Below, piece by piece: positions 5,552 to 6,863 of a DNA stretch of 6,863 nucleotides (its first letter is position 1; each line of letters begins with the position of its first letter). The notes beneath the pieces were generated by a model. That model saw only the letters and a list, made by a program, of their open reading frames with translations, ran no database searches and was not told the origin of the DNA. Source of the DNA: Candidatus Sulfopaludibacter sp. SbA3 (GTDB lineage: Bacteria; Acidobacteriota; Vicinamibacteria; Vicinamibacterales; UBA2999). The DNA is taken from positions 1-6,863 of the forward strand of contig CAMBHC010000139.1 in the NCBI GenBank assembly GCA_945866285.1. Reading direction: 5' to 3'. Made by a program: the position numbers and the translations under genes.

Positions 5552-6863
5552 TTAACGTGATGCGGGCAAGGGCCCCACCGGCTTCAATGCCGTCGGCTTC
5601 GCACCGGTCGCACCAAGAGCGTCGTACATCGCGGGCACGGCCGCGATCAGGGCGTTGGTGTCGGCGACCAGCTTGACCATATCTTCGCGCAATTCGGCCG
5701 CGATGCGCACCTGCTGCGCGGTCGGCAGCGACGTCGACCCCATGATCTGGCCCTTGGTCTGGCCGAGCTGGCCCCGCACGTTGGCCTGCTGACCACCAAA
5801 GCCACCGCCCTGCCCCACGCCCAGCCGGCGGCGCAGATCAGCCAGCTTGGTGTTGACGTCGGCCAGCGCCGTCGTGCCGGCTGCCGGCACGTTGGCCGCG
5901 GTCTTCACGAGCGCTTCAGCCGCGGTGACCTGCATTGCGATCGTCGTCACGGCCTCGGCCGCGGCATTGGCGACGCGCTGCAGTTCGTGCAGCCCGAGCG
6001 CCGTGTCGTGCCAGGTCTTGCGATCGACCTCGGTCATCGGCATGTCCTTGTCGCCGCTGACGCGCACCGTCTTGGTGGCGACGTCCTTGCCATCGACCAC
6101 CAGGGTCACGCGATACTCGCCAGGCAACACGTTCGGGCCGTTGTTGCCGCCGCCCCCGAAGCCACCCCCACCGCCGCCCGGCTGCTGGCCCGCCAGCGCC
6201 GCCAGCGGCTGGTGCCGCAGGTCCCAATAGACGCGGTTGATGCCGGCGCCGCTCGCCGTGCGGACGTCATTGCCGGTGAGCTCGCGGACCTGCGTGCCGG
6301 CCGCGTCGCGAATGCGCAGCGCGACGCTCGTCTGCGGCTTCGACAAGTAGAAGCTGATGGGCGCGCCGTAGGTGGGGTTCTTGCCGAAGAACGGCTTGTC
6401 GGCAATGAACCCGCGATCGTTGGCCTGGTTGAACTGCATGGCGCCACGCAGGTCGAACAGGTAGGCGTCGGCCTTCATCGTCTCGGCCTGCTGCTGCAGC
6501 GGCGTGGCATCGTCAAGGATCCAGATGCTGCGACCGTGCGTGGCGACAATCATGTCGTTGTCGCGCGGGTGGAACACGATCTCGTGGATCGGCACCGTCG
6601 GCAGGTTCGACTTGACGCGCAGCCACTTGCCACCGCGATCCGGGCTCACGAACAGGCCGAACTCCGTCCCTGAATACAGAACGCTCGGGTTCTTGGGATC
6701 CTCCGTCATCGACGCGACCGTGTGACCCTTCGGCAGGCCCTCACCGATCGAGCGGAAGTTATTGCCGCCGTCAACGCTGGCGTAGACATACGTGCCCATG
6801 TCATCGGCACGGTGGTTATCGAAGCTCGCGTAGACGACACTGACGTCATGCGCCGACGGCACC
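5552..6863 (-). CDS. BNR/VPS10 (sortilin-like) propeller protein, C-terminal part (partial, N-terminus outside window)
   Basis: About 437 codons of a larger protein are visible; the reading frame is open to the window edge, and the GTG codon there is almost certainly an internal Val. Numbering from that codon, two Asp-box repeats, SVDGGNNF (29-36) and SPDRGGKW (73-80), mark the last blades of a BNR/VPS10-type beta-propeller. They are followed by the conserved IHEIVFHPRDNDMIVATHGRSIWILDD stretch (first part 92-104, second part 105-118). Next come a beta-rich region with INRVYWDLRH, a Gly-rich linker (about 226-244), a small beta-sandwich-like unit with LPGEYRVTLVVDGKDV, and an Ala/Leu-rich helical tail containing a second Gly/Gln-rich insert (GVGQGGGFGG). 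Database entries often call such proteins sialidase-like or glycosyl hydrolases, but no catalytic residues are visible here. Full-length relatives are about 900-1,100 residues and carry a signal peptide, so export is expected. It ends 44 bp before the lectin-like gene. Confidence 0.9.
   Translation of the reverse strand, partial: VPSAHDVSVVYASFDNHRADDMGTYVYASVDGGNNFRSIGEGLPKGHTVASMTEDPKNPSVLYSGTEFGLFVSPDRGGKWLRVKSNLPTVPIHEIVFHPRDNDMIVATHGRSIWILDDATPLQQQAETMKADAYLFDLRGAMQFNQANDRGFIADKPFFGKNPTYGAPISFYLSKPQTSVALRIRDAAGTQVRELTGNDVRTASGAGINRVYWDLRHQPLAALAGQQPGGGGGGFGGGGNNGPNVLPGEYRVTLVVDGKDVATKTVRVSGDKDMPMTEVDRKTWHDTALGLHELQRVANAAAEAVTTIAMQVTAAEALVKTAANVPAAGTTALADVNTKLADLRRRLGVGQGGGFGGQQANVRGQLGQTKGQIMGSTSLPTAQQVRIAAELREDMVKLVADTNALIAAVPAMYDALGATGAKPTALKPVGPLPASR

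Noticed and set aside
6860..6862. GTG at the window edge as the start of the propeller gene
   Set aside because: The frame is open to the edge, and the protein begins in the middle of a propeller blade without a signal peptide, so the true start lies outside.

Overview
This is a GC-rich window in which every supportable gene lies on the minus strand, so the genes read from right to left. The gene content suggests an Acidobacteriota genome, perhaps class Vicinamibacteria: a large BNR/VPS10-like propeller protein with a Gly-rich linker, a small secreted lectin-like protein, and short CAGGAG-rich and CCGCC/GGCGG palindromes between genes. This is inference from protein style; there is no rRNA or other marker gene here.

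Layout in transcription order. (1) 6863-5552 is the C-terminal part of a BNR/VPS10 (sortilin-like) propeller protein that begins outside the window. (2) A short CCGCC/GGCGG hairpin sits just after its stop codon. (3) 5507-4869 is a 212-residue secreted protein with a signal peptide, four cysteines and a C-type-lectin-like (DUF1554-like) character, preceded by a strong Shine-Dalgarno. (4) 4868-4779 is a short intergenic stretch with an 18-nt-arm imperfect inverted repeat that resembles an intrinsic terminator. (5) 4778-4411 is a decayed remnant of a thiamine-diphosphate (ThDP) enzyme of the acetolactate synthase/benzoylformate decarboxylase type, with pieces of three domains brought together by deletions and a frame change. 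(6) 4406-3321 is an intact Old Yellow Enzyme of the XenA/YqjM class. (7) 3276-1549 and 1552-1 are two translationally coupled half-transporters forming a heterodimeric type IV (B-family) ABC exporter of the TM287/TM288 type; the second subunit is cut by the window edge before its signature motif.

How the genes may work together. The ABC pair is the clearest functional unit: an ATGA stop/start overlap, one subunit with a degenerate ATPase site (Asp for the catalytic Glu, Gln for the switch His) and one that looks canonical as far as it can be seen. The Old Yellow Enzyme lies 44 bp upstream in the same direction and may share the transcript; reductive detoxification next to export is plausible but unproven. 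The propeller protein and lectin-like protein are both probably exported and are 44 bp apart, but the hairpin after them probably separates them from the downstream genes.

I see no CRISPR array, phage module, transposase, tRNA or rRNA, and no convincing new multi-gene system. The points that most deserve a second look are the ThDP-enzyme remnant with an unexplained stretch of about 75 bp inside it, the two intergenic palindromes, and the lectin-like secreted protein.
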